A stretch of DNA of 64,000 nucleotides from Glandiceps talaboti. Its lineage: Eukaryota; Hemichordata; Enteropneusta; Spengelidae. The stretch covers positions 16,721,484-16,785,483 of the forward strand of contig NC_135550.1 of assembly GCF_964340395.1 (NCBI RefSeq), in the 5' to 3' direction. Shown piece after piece: positions 37,105 to 51,475 of this stretch. Made by a program: the position numbers and the translations under genes. How positions within the stretch are numbered: the stretch's first letter is position 1; the number at the start of each line of letters is the position of its first letter. The notes under the pieces were generated by a model. The model ran no database searches. It saw nothing but the letters and a program-made list of their open reading frames with translations, and was not told the DNA's origin.

Positions 37105-40100
37105 CATAAAGATAACTCATAAAATAACCAGACAAAATATTCCCAAGTAAATAATACATAATTATAATGACATTGTTTTAGCTATGTTCCCTTATTTACA
37201 TTGTAAAAAAGGAAAATACCCAAATTGAAAAATCTTTTGTTAGTTGGCTTTGAATGTCAATGACAGGTCTTGAACCAATGATCGTTTCAACTAAGAGAGA
37301 TATTGTTATTACTTATTACATAACAGTTCATAAGAAAAGTGGTCTAGCACATTATTATTGTCTATAATGGCATTGCAAAAATGATGTAGGTGATATTGAC
37401 GGGGCAAAATGCACTACAAAATTTGCTCTCATATTTCAAAAAACATATCACACTACATTTTATTTCACCATTGACTGAACACAGAAATGTCTGTCCATAT
37501 TCACCTCTATCTCTACATGCATCTTCAGCATGTTTCAGCACAGTTCAACACAGAAGTATCTAAAATCTGAGTCTCCTTTGCATGCATCAGTTTCAATGCA
37601 GTTCAGTATACAGGAGCTGTATTTATGCCTATCATAATATTTGTTTGAGACTGAGCCGTTTACATTTGCAGTACACAAACTACTGTAGTTTGTGTCTTTG
37701 ATACAGGGTTCTTGAATTGCATAGCATAGCAAGACAGTTTCAAACTAATGTGGCCACTTATTGTCCAATGTCAATATAAGTTCAACAATGAAAGTGGGGT
37801 GGTTTATGAGTATATCATTATCCATTGATCACACACATATAGCAGCTGTAGGTATCAAGTAAGATTAATTTTATGAGTTGAAACTGCCCAGGCTAATCAT
37901 CCTTTTAGTTTTGTAATGTTTTAGAGATAAAATCAAATCACAAACTTTCACTCATTACAAGGACCGAACCTTTGATTTGCAAACATTTCTGTACAGCCTG
38001 TGCTGCATTATCTAACAATGAAGAGTCCCAATAACCAGAGATGTGAAGCAAAAAGTTGATGCTATACTTTGTACATTAAATGGGGTGGGATGGGGGGTGT
38101 TGGGGGTGTTGGGGTGTTAGCATATAGGGAGGGTTAGTTATGGTACACACTGTTCAAAAAGAACAACATGACGTACATAGGTTTTTGCATCAGGTAAATT
38201 CCTATAGCAGACATATCTAGTACAGCCAAGATACTTATTGTAGGGTTTCACATCATTTCCAACATGTTACTGGAGAATCTGTAGATTTGAAAACCAGCCA
38301 TAAGTCTCTGGGCTAATATAGTAATGTCTGAACCATGGTTTGTGTAGCCATAATATTAATATTATCATCAAGCATGTAGTAATGATGCCTGAAATGGGAC
38401 TTAGTTTGTTTTACATTTTCAGTTATAAATTTAAATTCACTGACAGTTTTATGTCAACTAGCACTTCACATTCATAAATGGTAGAAGTCATAATAACATA
38501 TTTCTTTTATTTTCATAATTATGAATTATAGAGTAGAGTAGAGTATATTTAATTTGACACGAAATTAATATGTCATACAAGAACATAATCTATGGTCAAT
38601 GATATACGTACAGATACAATGTAACTACACAACAATAAAATAACACTAAACTACTAATAATTTCAATAATTTCTAATAATTTTAAAATTATATTAATTTT
38701 GTGTTGATCATTTTTTGTGGCATACAGTGAAAATTCCAGCCAATACTAGTACACGCTGTGTTTACTAGTTTTTCATTTTTCACAAGGTTTGAAAATCTGT
38801 GTCTGATACCATTGGAATTTCTGTGGTTAATAAATAAGAAAAAAAACAGTTTAGGTTGAACAGAGGCTTTTTGTTTGCTGTGCTATACATGCCAGAGTTA
38901 TCGGGTAGACAACACAAATAGACGTGAAGGGTCCATTGAACTGTTGGGTCGGTGTGTTTGTAAAGGCTATACTGTGTATTGACGGCCTCAAGGTGTGGCC
39001 TTGTGGCCCCATGTTTGCTGTGTATTCATACCGTCTACCGGCTTCACAATTGCACATGTTTTTGGGTTTCTTTCCGTTTCTATCATTGCTTGCCTATACA
39101 AGTTTGTAGTACTACATACAAGTGGGTCACACTCATTGCAATCATTCCCATTCATGGTATCTACTCTATCAAGAGTAAATAACCATCTATGACTGTTCTT
39201 TATACCCTGATACTGTTAAGTTTGATTCCATTTCTTACCAACTTCTAGATGTATTTCACGCTATTTCCTCATAGATGTATCTCTTGTCATTTTTCAAGAG
39301 TGTTACAAATTTTTTTTTTAGTTTCTGTGTAAATTTTCAACAGCTTTGCAAAACATAAAATCAACTATTTTTTTAATTTCAGTGTCATTTCTATTTGGGA
39401 TGTCTTTTCAAGTTTATCACATTCATTTATCATCTTGTTCATAATTTTTCCCAAAATGCAAAGATTAATGACCAACCTGGCACCCAAATAAAACTCTTTA
39501 TTTTAGTATTTCGTGCCAGTAACAATGTTTTCATTCTTTTGAACTCAATTTTCCAACATGTGGATTGAAATGTTGATGATTAATGTGATGTGTCCTATAT
39601 GAGTGTTGTCAAGATTACGCACAAAACATGACCTGAAACTGTCTACAGCATATGTGAGAACTAGAATACTAGGTCCTCTCAAAGAAATGAAAATATCATG
39701 AACATTCTAAATGCTAGCAGTCATCTACACTGCAGTGTATTGTTAAAAGCAATCTACTGCCTACACACACTGTCACTTTGGGGTTTTGTGAAATTTGCAA
39801 TCAGTGAGTCTGGTGTGAATGACATCATTGCCTGCAGAGATACATCATTATGTAATTTTAGTCTAGAATTTCAGACACTTTTTACCCCTAGGTTACTTTC
39901 AAGTTTCCAGACCAGGCATACGCAGCTCAAGAAGTTCTGTACTACCTAAAGTAAACCAATCGATGTATCACTTTTATGTTGAATCATTTTAACCAAACTT
40001 ATAATTTTTTTTTATAAGTAAATTAATGGCAACTTTAATTTGTGTCATTAAATATGTGCATTTCTTAAAGAACTTGATTAGGTAATACATTAGGTGTGGG

Positions 40101-42021
40101 AGTCAGACAAAAACAATTGTATAATGGCTAAAGTTTTTGTTTTGCAAACATTGCATTTGTTACATTGTAGGCTTTCTGATAGACTTTGTTACATTGTAAA
40201 CTTTCTGATCAAATAGAAATCTATCCAGGTACCTGTAGTTTTTTGTCTACATTGCCGTTTAGTGACTATTTAAAGTTTATGGTAACTATTTGAAGTTTAT
40301 GGGATCAGCTAAGTATGGGCATTTATGACTCAAAATGGGTCATAAATTGGACTTGTGTGTGAAAAAAAAACTTAGTAGGTATTACAACAAGCAAAGATTT
40401 GACAGGTTTAAATCCCCCAATGAAGAATTCAAATTTGTTAACAATTTAGTGTTTTCTTGTTAGGCAACCATGGCAAACAACATCGAAAATAGTATATAGG
40501 AAAACTAAGATAAGACTTTCAAAAATCGCTCATGTCAATACTCCTGAAATTTGTTCAGCAGTGAAAATGACTAATCCAGGCCCATTAGACCAAGCCTGGC
40601 CAGACCAGAAAAAAAATTTGTTGTTTGGAAAATTTTGTACATTATTGAATTAAATAAATATTATATAGCAAGAAGCAATGCTAGACAAAATCTGTAAAGT
40701 ATTGGAAATTTTGCACGTAATTTTATTGAATTAGGAAATGTTGTCATACAGAGAGAACTAATTCTAGACAGAACCGTCTTTGTTTGAAATAGATTGACCT
40801 TTGACCTGTCACTGACATGCTTGACAATTTGTATGTCATTTTATTGTATTGAGTAATGCCATGGACAATAATGCTCATCAATTTGTCAATGATTGAATAA
40901 AAGAAATAATTGGCCAAGTGGCCCTTGTTTTTGAAATGGGCAACACTAATAATGAATAAAACTAACAATTAATTTTCCAATCTGTATTGTATAATTCTGT
41001 TGTATTGTTTACCGAGATTGATCCCCAGTGCAAGGAATGCTATACTACTAAAACAACTAGATATATTTTACTACATACTTCAAGATATCCTAGTATGTTG
41101 TTTGCTCACATTCTAAAATAAACTGCAAAGGAATATCAATTTTCAGGTTTAAAATATTTTGGCAAAATGACTGTAAAAATAACATTCCCATATTAAAGTC
41201 AAATATGTGTGCTTGTTTTTGTAATTTCAGTGAAAATAGATTTACTTTATACAAGTCTGTGTAGCTAGTGTGAAATTTATACTGTCCATTGGTGTATATG
41301 TGTGAACATTTCATAACATGAGTATGGTTCCAGATGACAATTTGAAAGGCATAATTTCATTCAGTAACTATACACTTTCAGTGGAGTGAATCCTGTAATA
41401 GCAGGGATTACAGTTTCAAATGATTATGGTTTCCAGTTGCCACGGTTATGACTCATCCTTTACTTTGGCTTTCCTGCTTAAAACATCTGTGGTTGTTTGT
41501 CTGTGTGCAAATGGTGTGGTTGTGTATACTCTAGTTCTAGTTAGTTTGGCATTGAACTTTACAATTGTGAATAAAGTCTCTTTTTTGTTGTAATTGTTTA
41601 ACTATTATAACCCTGCAATGATCTGTTAAACACACACACAAGTGGATTTTAGTCAAGGATGTGCTTAGGTTAAATGATGTAGCTTCCTGTTGTTGACATG
41701 GCACAGTTGATAAATTGCAGAGCTACTACCCTGTAGATGATAAAGGAAGTCTTAACCTACAACATTATTCACCTTGGTATATTGCCAAAGCAATTTCTCC
41801 TTTCTCTACACAATGATGATAGTCCTATTCAAAGGTATAAACAGTATTGTCAATAACACAGTTGCATTGATAGCAAGGGTTATAGTTTACCTAGAGATCT
41901 TTAGATAATTGCTGCCATAGAGGTGTATATTTCAAATGTAATGAATATATTATAAATAGCCGCAGTTGAGGAAAATTAAAAGAAGAGTTAACATTTATTT
42001 TTCACCAGTTATGTTCACACA

Positions 42022-42127
42022 TAGTCTGTAAGATAGAGACATTCCTGCCATCGCTATCAGCCAGAACTAACTGTGGTTAAGAAACCTGATAGAGCTGAAC
42101 AACACTAGCTGCGTATCTTACAGTCTA
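42022..42127. mobile_element. MULE-type MITE, TAGACTGTAAGATAC family, copy 2 (best preserved)
   Basis: Ends TAGTCTGTAAGATA and, inverted, TAGACTGTAAGATA. The 106-bp copy is flanked by a perfect 9-bp duplication, gttcacaca (42013-42021 and 42128-42136). Confidence 0.85.
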
Positions 42128-42308
42128 GTTCACACAATGTCATGTAATTTCCTTCCCTTTAGTGTTGTCCATTCAGTCCGACTATTCTGCCATCATACAG
42201 TTGTAATTGACATTTGATTTTATTTAGACTTTCTCTGTTTCATTTTCAGTCAATACCGTATTCATGGATGCTAATCTCTTGTTCTGCTTTATAGTTTTTA
42301 CATTATTT

Positions 42309-42337
42309 CAGTTCAGTTCAGTTCAGTTCAGTTCAGT
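42309..42337. repeat. (CAGTT)n microsatellite
   Basis: Six pentanucleotide units. Confidence 0.9.
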
Positions 42338-42544
42338 GTTCATTACATTTCTTGTTGTGTTTGTACTTGATGTGAATTGTTTGGATGAAGACAAGTTGTG
42401 AGATTTAAAACCATGGAGAGTTAAATGTCTTTGTGACTTCTATGACATATTGGTTTTGTTTAAAATGGTTTTACAAAACTTCTTAACAGATCTGGTTAAA
42501 TTCATAGTTTCCTTATGTGCAAATAACCATAACATTATGTTGGA

Positions 42545-44100
42545 AAACTATCTGAATGGCATTCTATTTTTAGGATAACCTGGAAAAACTGTAGGGATGG
42601 CATTATATTACGGTAGTAGGATATCCTGGAAAACTGTTTGATATTACATGATGTTATTTGGGTAACCTGGAAAACCATTGATATGACATTGTATTAGTAG
42701 GGTAACATGCAAAACTGTTTGGATTGATGATAATGATTATATTACTGTATTATTATTTGGATAATGTGGAAAAGTCAGGATTGCATGATATCAGTAGAGT
42801 ACCTGGACAATAGTCAGGGATTGTGCGATATCGAGTACCTAGTAAACAGTCGGGGATTGTGCGATATTGGGTACCTAGAAAACAGTCGGGGATTGTGCGA
42901 TATTGGGTACCTAGTAAACAGTCGGGGATTATGCAATATTGGGTACCTAGAAAACAGTCGGGGATTGTGTGATATTGGGTACCTAGAAAACAGTCGAGGA
43001 TTGTGCGATATCGAGTACCTAGTAAACAGTCGGGGATTGTGCGATATTGGGTACCTAGAAAACAGTCGGGGATTGTGCGATATCAGTAGGGTACCTAGGG
43101 TACCTAAAAAATAGTCGAGGATTGTGCGATATCATTAGGGTAACTAGAAAATAGTAGGGCATTGTGCGATATTGGGTACCTAGAAAACAGTCAGGGATTG
43201 TGCGATATCAATAGGGTAACTAGAAAACAGTCGGGGATTGTGCGATATCAGTAGGGTAACTAGAAAACAGTCGGGGATTGTGCGATATCAGTAGGGTAAC
43301 TAGAAAACAGTCGGGGATTGTGCGATATCAGCAGGGTAACTAGAAAACAGTCGGGCATTGTGCGATATTGGGTACCTAGAAAATAGTCGGGGATTGTGAG
43401 ATATCAGTAGGGTAACTAGAAAACAATTGGGGATTGTGCGATATTGGGTACCTAGAAAATAGTTGGGCATTGTGCGATATTGGGTACCTAGAAAATAGTC
43501 GGGGATTGTGCGATATCAGTAGGGTACCTAGGGTACCGAGAAAATAGTCGAGGATTGTGCGATATCATTAGGGTAACTAGAAAACAGTCGGGAATTGTGC
43601 GATATTGGGTACCTAGAAAACAGTCAGGGATTACGCAATATCAGTAGGGTAACTGGAAAACAGTCGGGGATTGCGCGATAGTAGGGTACCTAGAAAACAG
43701 TTGGGGATTGTGCGATATCAGTAGGGTAACTAGGGTACCTGGAAAACAGTCGGGGATTGCGTGATATCTGAGTAGGGCACCTAGAAAACAGTTGGGGGTT
43801 GCGTGATACCAGTAGACTACCTAGGGTACCTGGAAAACAGTCGGGGATTGCATGATAACAGTAGGGTACCTAGAAAACAGTTGGGAATTGCGTGACATCA
43901 TTAGGCTACCTAGGGTACCTAGAAAACAGTCGGGGATTGCGCGATATCAGTAGGGTAACTGGCAAACAGTCGGGGATTGTGCGATATCAGTAGGGTACCT
44001 AGAAAACAGTCGGGGATTGCGCGATATCAGTAGGGTAACTAGAAAACTGTTTGGATTGGATGATATTACTAAGTGTAACCTGGGAAACAGTCAGGATGGC
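42545..44100. repeat. 36/40/49-bp minisatellite, about 33 units
   Basis: The unit core is 'cagtcggggattgtgcgata', followed by a spacer that varies between 'ttgggtacctagaaaa' (36-bp unit), 'tcagtagggtaactagaaaa' (40-bp) and a doubled 'gggtacctagggtacct' (49-bp). Central units are nearly identical; those at 42545-42770 and after 44040 are strongly diverged, as expected for an array growing from its middle. The 36-bp units keep one frame open for a 12-residue repeat, GYLENSRGLCDI, but nothing else suggests a gene. Confidence 0.95.
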
Positions 44101-44632
44101 AACTTGGGTATGCCGGGTGATTTCAGCTATACATATACATTGAGTCTGACAAAAATAGACTTGTGAGTCATGTCTTGGTAGAACAGAATATCCATTCAGT
44201 GTGTAGCACACTCATCCTACAATCATGGTGTGAATGAGTTGACCCATGATGACCTTCTGAGTGTATGGATTGAATGTATAATTGCATCCAAAATTAGGAA
44301 AGCTAGAAAGGCACATATTACATCACTAGGTTGCCATGCAGCTTTGGTACTTTGGGACAATCTCCTAAGCTTACAGCCCCATGCAGATTACCATAGATTT
44401 ACTGAGTCACCAAAGCTGCTTATCTATTAAAAATCCATCCTACATTTAAAAATAAGTTTAAAAGTAATGCTTAAACTGATTACATTGTGGTTACTGAGTC
44501 GTGTGGTGCATTTATATGGTTATAGTGTAGTACATATAATGTGAAATTGTTATCAATTTCAGGTATGATTGTGGCGTATGACAGATTCACAACATTATGC
44601 AAATGAAAGAAAGTTAAATCCTTCTGACATTT

Positions 44633-45395
44633 TCAGCACAATTGAGCTGTACATGAATAAGTTCAGCAGTGCTATAGACTAATTGGTAGTGTATGAGTGT
44701 GCATCTGAGCACATGTGTATGTGTTTATGTATGCAATCAGAAACTACTGGGTGAATTCAACCTTGATATTTGACGGCAATGTTACTTTTAATGTATAGTT
44801 GTGAGATTGTTTAAGGGAAAATGATCAGATTATCATATGCAGTATGGTCTATAAAAATGTGACTTTTGTTCAAATAGTCATGTTATGGTCAAATTGGTCT
44901 GAAAATTGGTAGGGATATTTCTAGGGGTATCGGGATGAAGATCTGTTAAAGTGATCCTATTGTTCATATGCAAATTAGGTTGTGAAGACGGGATTTTGGT
45001 ATAAAATCTCAAAATCTATTGGTTAGATTGGTTTGAAAATTGATTAGAATATTTGTATGGGTAAGAAATTATCAACTATTTGGTTGATATGCAAATAAGG
45101 TCTAAAAATGGAATGTTTGGTAGACAAGTGAATAGACATTCAAAAAGGGACAAAACTATGCTTAGCAACAAAGACCATACCCATAACAATAAGAAAAAGA
45201 GATGCTTATAGGTATTTCAGTGCATAATCTCTCATAAATAAACACAAATGTGCATAGCAACCAATTTGCCATGCCCATAGCAACAGCTGAACAGATATGT
45301 CTTGTGCAAAGATAATGATACAAGTGTCAGGTGCCAATCAACACACCAAGACTGAATGATGTCACATTTTATCAAACCCTCTAAAATGACTAATG
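44633..45395 (+). mobile_element. Dispersed hairpin/TG family, fullest copy
   Basis: It opens with an imperfect hairpin (44634-44675, agcacaattgagctgt...gttcagcagtgct) and a TG-rich stretch. Then come 'atatgcaaattaggt'-like blocks, paired 'catagcaacaa'/'cccataacaataa' blocks, and an end 'atgtcacattttatcaaacc'. Partial copies lie at 481-806, 17130-17330, 50603-50960, 52195-52770, 55005-55160 and 63531-64000. There is no coding capacity. Confidence 0.7.
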
Positions 45396-46469
45396 TATGT
45401 AGTTTTACTTCAATACCATTGAAGTTACAATTCAAAGCTCAGTAAGATGTTGGGATGTCATTGCTGCAAGATAAAAGAAATTAAAACCACTAATAATTAA
45501 ATCACAAAAGTTTTTTCAGTGTTTAAAACAATGAAAAAAAATGGTAATACTTAATGTTGTATGTTTTCTTGTTTCTCCAGATATCCTAATAATACTTATG
45601 CCTAATGCAGTAAAAGTATATTTTAAATTATTACAATAAGTATGGTGTTATTCGCAAGTTGATTTTTGTCCAACATTGATTCAGTTACTCTGATGCTCCT
45701 ACATGTTTAATAACCACTAATAGTTTGACAGTGAATGAAAGTTTATTTTCCTCCATCACAATATGCAAATATGTATGTCAGTGTTTATCTAGTGATTCAG
45801 AATGAACGACCAGGAAAGCTTGTATTTTAAATTTTTTCCACTAGATGGTATTAGGGTGATGATTGGTATGAAGTGGAAATCATTGGGAAAGACTGTTGTC
45901 CAACATCTAGTGACATTCCACATAAATGAAAAAAATCTGGCACCGAATAAACAATGATGCTATCACTTATCACAGATGTTAGCAAACGGAAGGAAACACT
46001 GTGAAGGAGTCAGCATGCAGACAGCTGAGGAGAGGAATGGGTTCACCACACTTTCGTCATCATCCACGTTTTCATTGTGTACGACACAATGTACTCATAT
46101 CTCAGTCTTCAAAGTGTTGCCTCACCTCTCTTGTAATACCTTATCTATGTTAGTATTCCATGGACACTGCTACTAGGTATATATGTGATTATAATGATAT
46201 TTTCACAGCCCTGAACTGGAAAAATATTAAAAGTTGCAGAAAAGAATGGATCCACTGTGCATTTTTAGATGGAAATACCTGATACTGCAGCTGCCTTAGT
46301 AACACCATTACCAGATATTACTTTAATATAGACATAAGTGATATTTTAATGTGTTAAGTTAGATGTAACATCTCATATCCCTGCAACAACCACCTTTCTC
46401 TTATAAACATTAGCCAATTTGCTAATGATGAGTACATTATTAAACTTTGCAATGTTGAAATCTTCTGTT

Positions 46470-46790
46470 GAATACAGATATTACATAGTCTATCTACCAA
46501 GAAATCCCCAGGCATTACATAACATACCTATTAGTAGAAATCCCCCAATACATATATTACACAATGTATCTACCCCTAGAAATCTCCTAGTACTACAGAT
46601 ATTACATACATTGTACACTGTATGCTTAATCTACCTATTACCTAGAAATCTCCTAATACACATTTACATAGAAATCTCCCATACATATATTACATATGAG
46701 AAATCTCCTAATACAGATATGACATAGAAATCTAATACAGATACTGCATAATGTATCAACCTAGAAATCCCCCAAAAGACATACTGTAGT
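46470..46790. repeat. Degenerate ~28-40-bp tandem repeat
   Basis: Seven or eight loose units of 'agaaatctcctaatacagat' with 'attacataatgtatctacc' spacers; one further unit lies at 46880-46915. Confidence 0.75.
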
Positions 46791-47050
46791 TGCCAAGAGA
46801 CTTGGCTACCTGGCTCAAAAATGTCATTCACGAGCCAGTATGTGGAGTCAGACAGTTATAACATACCCACATATCAATCTAAAAATCACCTAAATACAGA
46901 TATTACTTAATGTGTACACTCCTGTTATCACTTGTGTCAGTGCATGAAATAGAATGTTACTGCCTAAGGTGCATCATAAAAATAACAAACATTTGATTTC
47001 TTGGTTGACACTATATTAGCTTCCATTCCTTACGCTTCACATGCGTTACT

Positions 47051-47290
47051 ATAGGTATACGTGAGAATAAGTCAACCTTCTTGTTCTATTTTGACCCTCT
47101 AGCATGAGGGAAAATGTTATTACAGGTACTGAGAATAATTATAATTATATTCAACCTTCTTGTTCTATTTTGACCCTCTAGCATGACGTAAAATGCTATT
47201 GCAGGTACTGAGAATAAGTCAACCTTCTTGTTCTATTTTGACCCTCTATAGCATGAGGTGAAATGCTATTACAGGTACTGAGAATTATGG
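47051..47290. repeat. Three-unit tandem repeat, ~70-80 bp
   Basis: Each unit runs 'caaccttcttgttctatttt' to 'acaggtactgagaataa'. The units differ by small insertions. Confidence 0.92.
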
Positions 47291-48192
47291 TTACAGGAGC
47301 ATTATTAGACAACAACAAATATTTCCATCAAAGTCTGTAACTCTCATCAGGATTGGACTTTTGAAAATCTAAGTCGAAGTACATCTACATAAATAATTAA
47401 TTCATACAGTTACTAAGACATCTGCATGTAACTAAAGTAGACACATCAGATAATGATACAGATGTTACTTAAATTTATCTCACAATGACTTGACTTCTGT
47501 CATCTTTCATATCACACATCTGCAGTGCAGGGATCATCATCATGAACCCTTTATTCAAGTGATGGTAAACTGATTTAATGCGTGTATGTATGCACTCAAC
47601 CTGAGATTAGGGATGGCAGGTCAGTGCTAGTTCAGCAGCTGTTATAATTTTACAAATTAGATTTTGATAATAACAATAATAATAATAATGCTTTATTACA
47701 TGACATCATGCTATTGGAAAGCATGGTATAGTAAATATGTTACATAGAAAAACACTTACAACACACATATATAGCTCAACTGAATGGACCAGTCTTAAAC
47801 ATACTTCACAATGTTGCTGAATTTGTTGTTTTCAAGGATTTGATTTCTCCTTCGAGCTTTCTGTGTGTAGTTTTGGTGAATTCATTCCATTTAGTCCTTG
47901 GGAGCTCAGATCTCTTGTGTGTTTACATGTCTCAATACAATCATTGTCATAACAGGATGTCTTTTTTTTTGTGTCTAGATAGTCAAGTAATGCACAAGGA
48001 CAAATAAGTTTCAGCTGTAGAATCAATTTGCTGATTAAGAGTGATGTCATAAGACATTTTTGGATTACAATCTTTAATGTTAAGACAGTGAGTAATATGG
48101 CCTTGAGTCACTGTTTAATACCCGATAGACAGGGGAGTCTCAGTCCCCCTAAGTCTCTGTGATCAAACAGAGTGAAGGGGAATATATTGGGT

Positions 48193-48575
48193 TAGACTCT
48201 CTCACAGTCCTTGGAACTTCGCTTTACTAAAATCGACGCTAAATGAATTATTTTGTATGTACCGATACCATCTACATAACGTACTCCATCGTACTCGAAC
48301 AACCTTGTACTGTGCGCCCTCATCGACCACATAGAGATATATGTTCGTTGACGTGTGACTGCGACGCTCCGTGTTATCGCGAAGTCCGAGGCTTCGCGAT
48401 AACACGGAGCGTCGCAGTCACACGTCAACGAATGGTTATCTCTATCATGGTCAATGAGGGCGCACAGTACAAGGATGTTCGAGTACGGTTAATTAGCTGG
48501 CATCGGTACATACAAAATAATTCGTTTAGCTTTAATTTTAGTAAAGCGAAGCTCCGAGGGCTGTAAGAGAGTCTA
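48193..48575. mobile_element. 383-bp fold-back MULE-type element
   Basis: The whole element is two inverted arms of about 187 bp around a 7-base centre (tccgagg, within 'gcgaagtccgaggcttcgc'). The ends are TAGACTCTCT and AGAGAGTCTA. A perfect 9-bp duplication, atattgggt, flanks it (48184-48192 and 48576-48584). Arm identity is roughly 85-90% by eye, with the inner 40 bp nearly perfect. The element is richer in G+C and CpG than its surroundings. It has no coding capacity. Confidence 0.92.
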
Positions 48576-50602
48576 ATATTGGGTATACTTTAGTGAAAGA
48601 AAAATTCACCTGCAATTTGCTTTTTGAAGCAGTGTTGACAATTGATTTTTTCATTGGTGCAAGGCGACAAGATAATTCAAGAACAGGTGGTATTTGATGG
48701 GGAATGGTAGGTGACAGTTTGGAGAGCAAGGGTAGGGGCGGAAGAGGGGAAGGAAGCTAGGGGAGGGTATGGTGAAGGGTAATACATGCTGATTTTATTA
48801 ACTTGACACCCATACAAAAGATAATTATACCATACTGCATAATGGTGTCCTGTGTATGTGTATATCAATAGAGTGTGACTGCATTTATTTGCAGTCATGC
48901 ATCAGTAGAATCTCTGATTTGACAGAAAACATAATTGAAAAATAGAGTATGAAAAGGAAGTAGTACATGGCAAACAACATGGATAATTATCGCTATATAG
49001 TATATCTACTTGACTATATGGACTGTATACATTTACCTTGATATGGATCACCTACTTTATAATTATAGACAGGTGGCAAATGTTACTGTAACTTCAAAAT
49101 CAATTAGAACAAAGGGATACCATCACAGTTACCAATTAGAATGCACTGCAGCAAAAGGGCAGAGGAAACAAGTGTTGGCCTTGTCTGGTATGTGTATAGA
49201 TCAGATTCCACTGGTGTGGTCTGTTATCAGACATAGATATATTAAAGGATGACATGAAGTAAAGTTTGAGTAATTACATAATTAGATAAGTCGAATTTGA
49301 GTATGAGTGATGATATTATTAATTATGTAAACAATTCAACGTATGAATTAAGATGTGAGGGTATTTTGCTATTTTGGTGGGCTACTATTAAAGTTGTGTC
49401 GTTGTCACTTTTAGATAATTTATAGTACTGTCAGAAGTATGACGTGTTAAAGGACAGAAATAGCCAGAAATAGCCGACAGGGTTGCTGCTACATATCACC
49501 ACTTCATGTCTTGATCAGAGGAATGCAATATCAATTCCTGTATTGAGTTAAATGACTTGCCTCACAGCAAATCTCAAGTATGACATTATTTTTTTGATTT
49601 CGCAATCCACACATCAACAACAAAACACAAATAAACAATGCATTTATTTGATGCATAGGAATCTTCAGAAAATAAAAAGTAAAGCATAAAATGTTGAGTA
49701 CACAAGAAGGAAAATAAAGAATAAAAGGTATTGCAAATAAAAACAAAGCTACAATTATTGCAGCTATAAATAAAATAAGCACTGAAATTTCACTTCTTCA
49801 AAACTAGGAAATGTACATAGCACATTGCATTTCCTTTTTTTAGGAGTTTTTTTTATGATTCTATCATCTTTTTCCTTGTACCTGCTATATTAGTTTCTGA
49901 CCTTCTCTTTCCTTATACATAGAGAATGTTGTATTCTGTTGTCAAAACTATTTATGGGTTAAAACAGAAATGATAGAAAATTTGGTTGTCTTTAATAAAT
50001 TAATTTGGCCATAAAGTTTTCAGTCCCTGGATTGATGGTATTCCTTGAGGTTTATGGGCCGAATATGAAACCATAATATATCTTGACGGTGAAATATACA
50101 TTCATCACCCTTGGGCAGCAAAACTTTAGGGATATCCTGATGTGAACTTTGACCTTTTAATTACAAGCCTAACTTTTGGATTAAACCATGTAGAGGGATG
50201 ATAGTGTAGTTATGATGGGCTACTTAAACAATAAAAAAAGCTGTTAGTTACAATTTACCTACATGATAAATAGGATTTGCTGGACTGCAATTCTCGGCTG
50301 TGCTATTTTCTATCACCACCCCCTGTAAGTTATGTTAGCCTGAGCATTGAGTGTTACTCTGTATGATAATGCGTTCCGTGTTGGAACAGATTTGTTTCCT
50401 TGAATGCAAGCAATCAGGGGATGACAATGAAAAGTAGTTCAAGAGATGAAAATTGTCATATTTTGATGTGACACGTTGAACTTCTTTCATCAGAGAAACA
50501 ATTTCTATTTCAAGTCATGTACAAAGCCCTCCCCAAATACTTTACCAGTCATTTTTGGTGGAAATATTTTGAGGTCCATATCTGAAAGTAAAAATTGTCA
50601 TT

Positions 50603-50960
50603 TTTAGCACAATTGAACTATACGTTCAGTAGTGCTAAAGGTATGGAGAAGTGTCTGTCAGTTTGTTTTCTTATGTGATTGTGAATGATTTAAATAAAAA
50701 AAATACTGGGCCAATAAGTTGTTTTTCGTCTCGTGGCAGAGCTCACAAGATCCTGTATGAGCCATTGCATCCATAGCAACCTTACCACTTGAGGGTGGTC
50801 AAGCTGAAAGTGTACAATGCTTAGCAACACTATTATTTTCAACATCATCACACATAGGGAAAGCTTGACCACGATCATGTTTTACAACTATTGTTGCTAG
50901 GCATATTTGCATATCTCATGAGATCTGTAAAATCCCTTATTACTATGATGTTTGGTAGAG
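50603..50960 (+). mobile_element. Dispersed hairpin/TG family, 5' copy
   Basis: It begins with the cleanest hairpin of the family (50605-50637; arms tagcacaattgaac / gttcagtagtgcta) and continues with 'catccatagcaacc' and 'gcatatttgcatat' blocks. Confidence 0.65.
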
Positions 50961-51475
50961 TGTTAGTATTTAGTTGGGAGATTTTTCAAACGAAAGTGAT
51001 CTGATCAATGTTATCCAAATTAGGTGTAAAAAGTCATAACCATATGATTACTTGTATTTGTTGACTTCTATGTGATACAACCATGTTTAAAAATGTGACA
51101 TCTGAATAATTTGTTGTCTGAACTTTTACACTGCAAAGATACAGATTGTTCAAAATTGAAGCAAATGGTAAATGATAATCATTATTGTATACATTGTATT
51201 GAGATTGTGTCTAGATTTTATTACAAGAAGTATAGATCCTGTCATTGATTTGTAATCAAACTAATCCTGAATTGCTTAGGGGCATTATTTATTTGACAGG
51301 GCTTATTAAATGGGGATATCAGTATTGGAGGGACACTTGTATGAGTTCATTATTTTCGATATATACATTTGAGAACATTGAAGCTGACTGGAAAGATGTC
51401 AAGAGATTTCAGATACTTCGCTTAGTCTATGACAGAGATAAAATCGAAATAAAAAGCTCATCTCACAAGGAAATG

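Noticed and set aside
42764-43114. A 116-residue repetitive protein
   Set aside because: It is read from a minisatellite whose unit is a multiple of three. The frame is lost as soon as 40-bp units appear, and there is no splice or start context.
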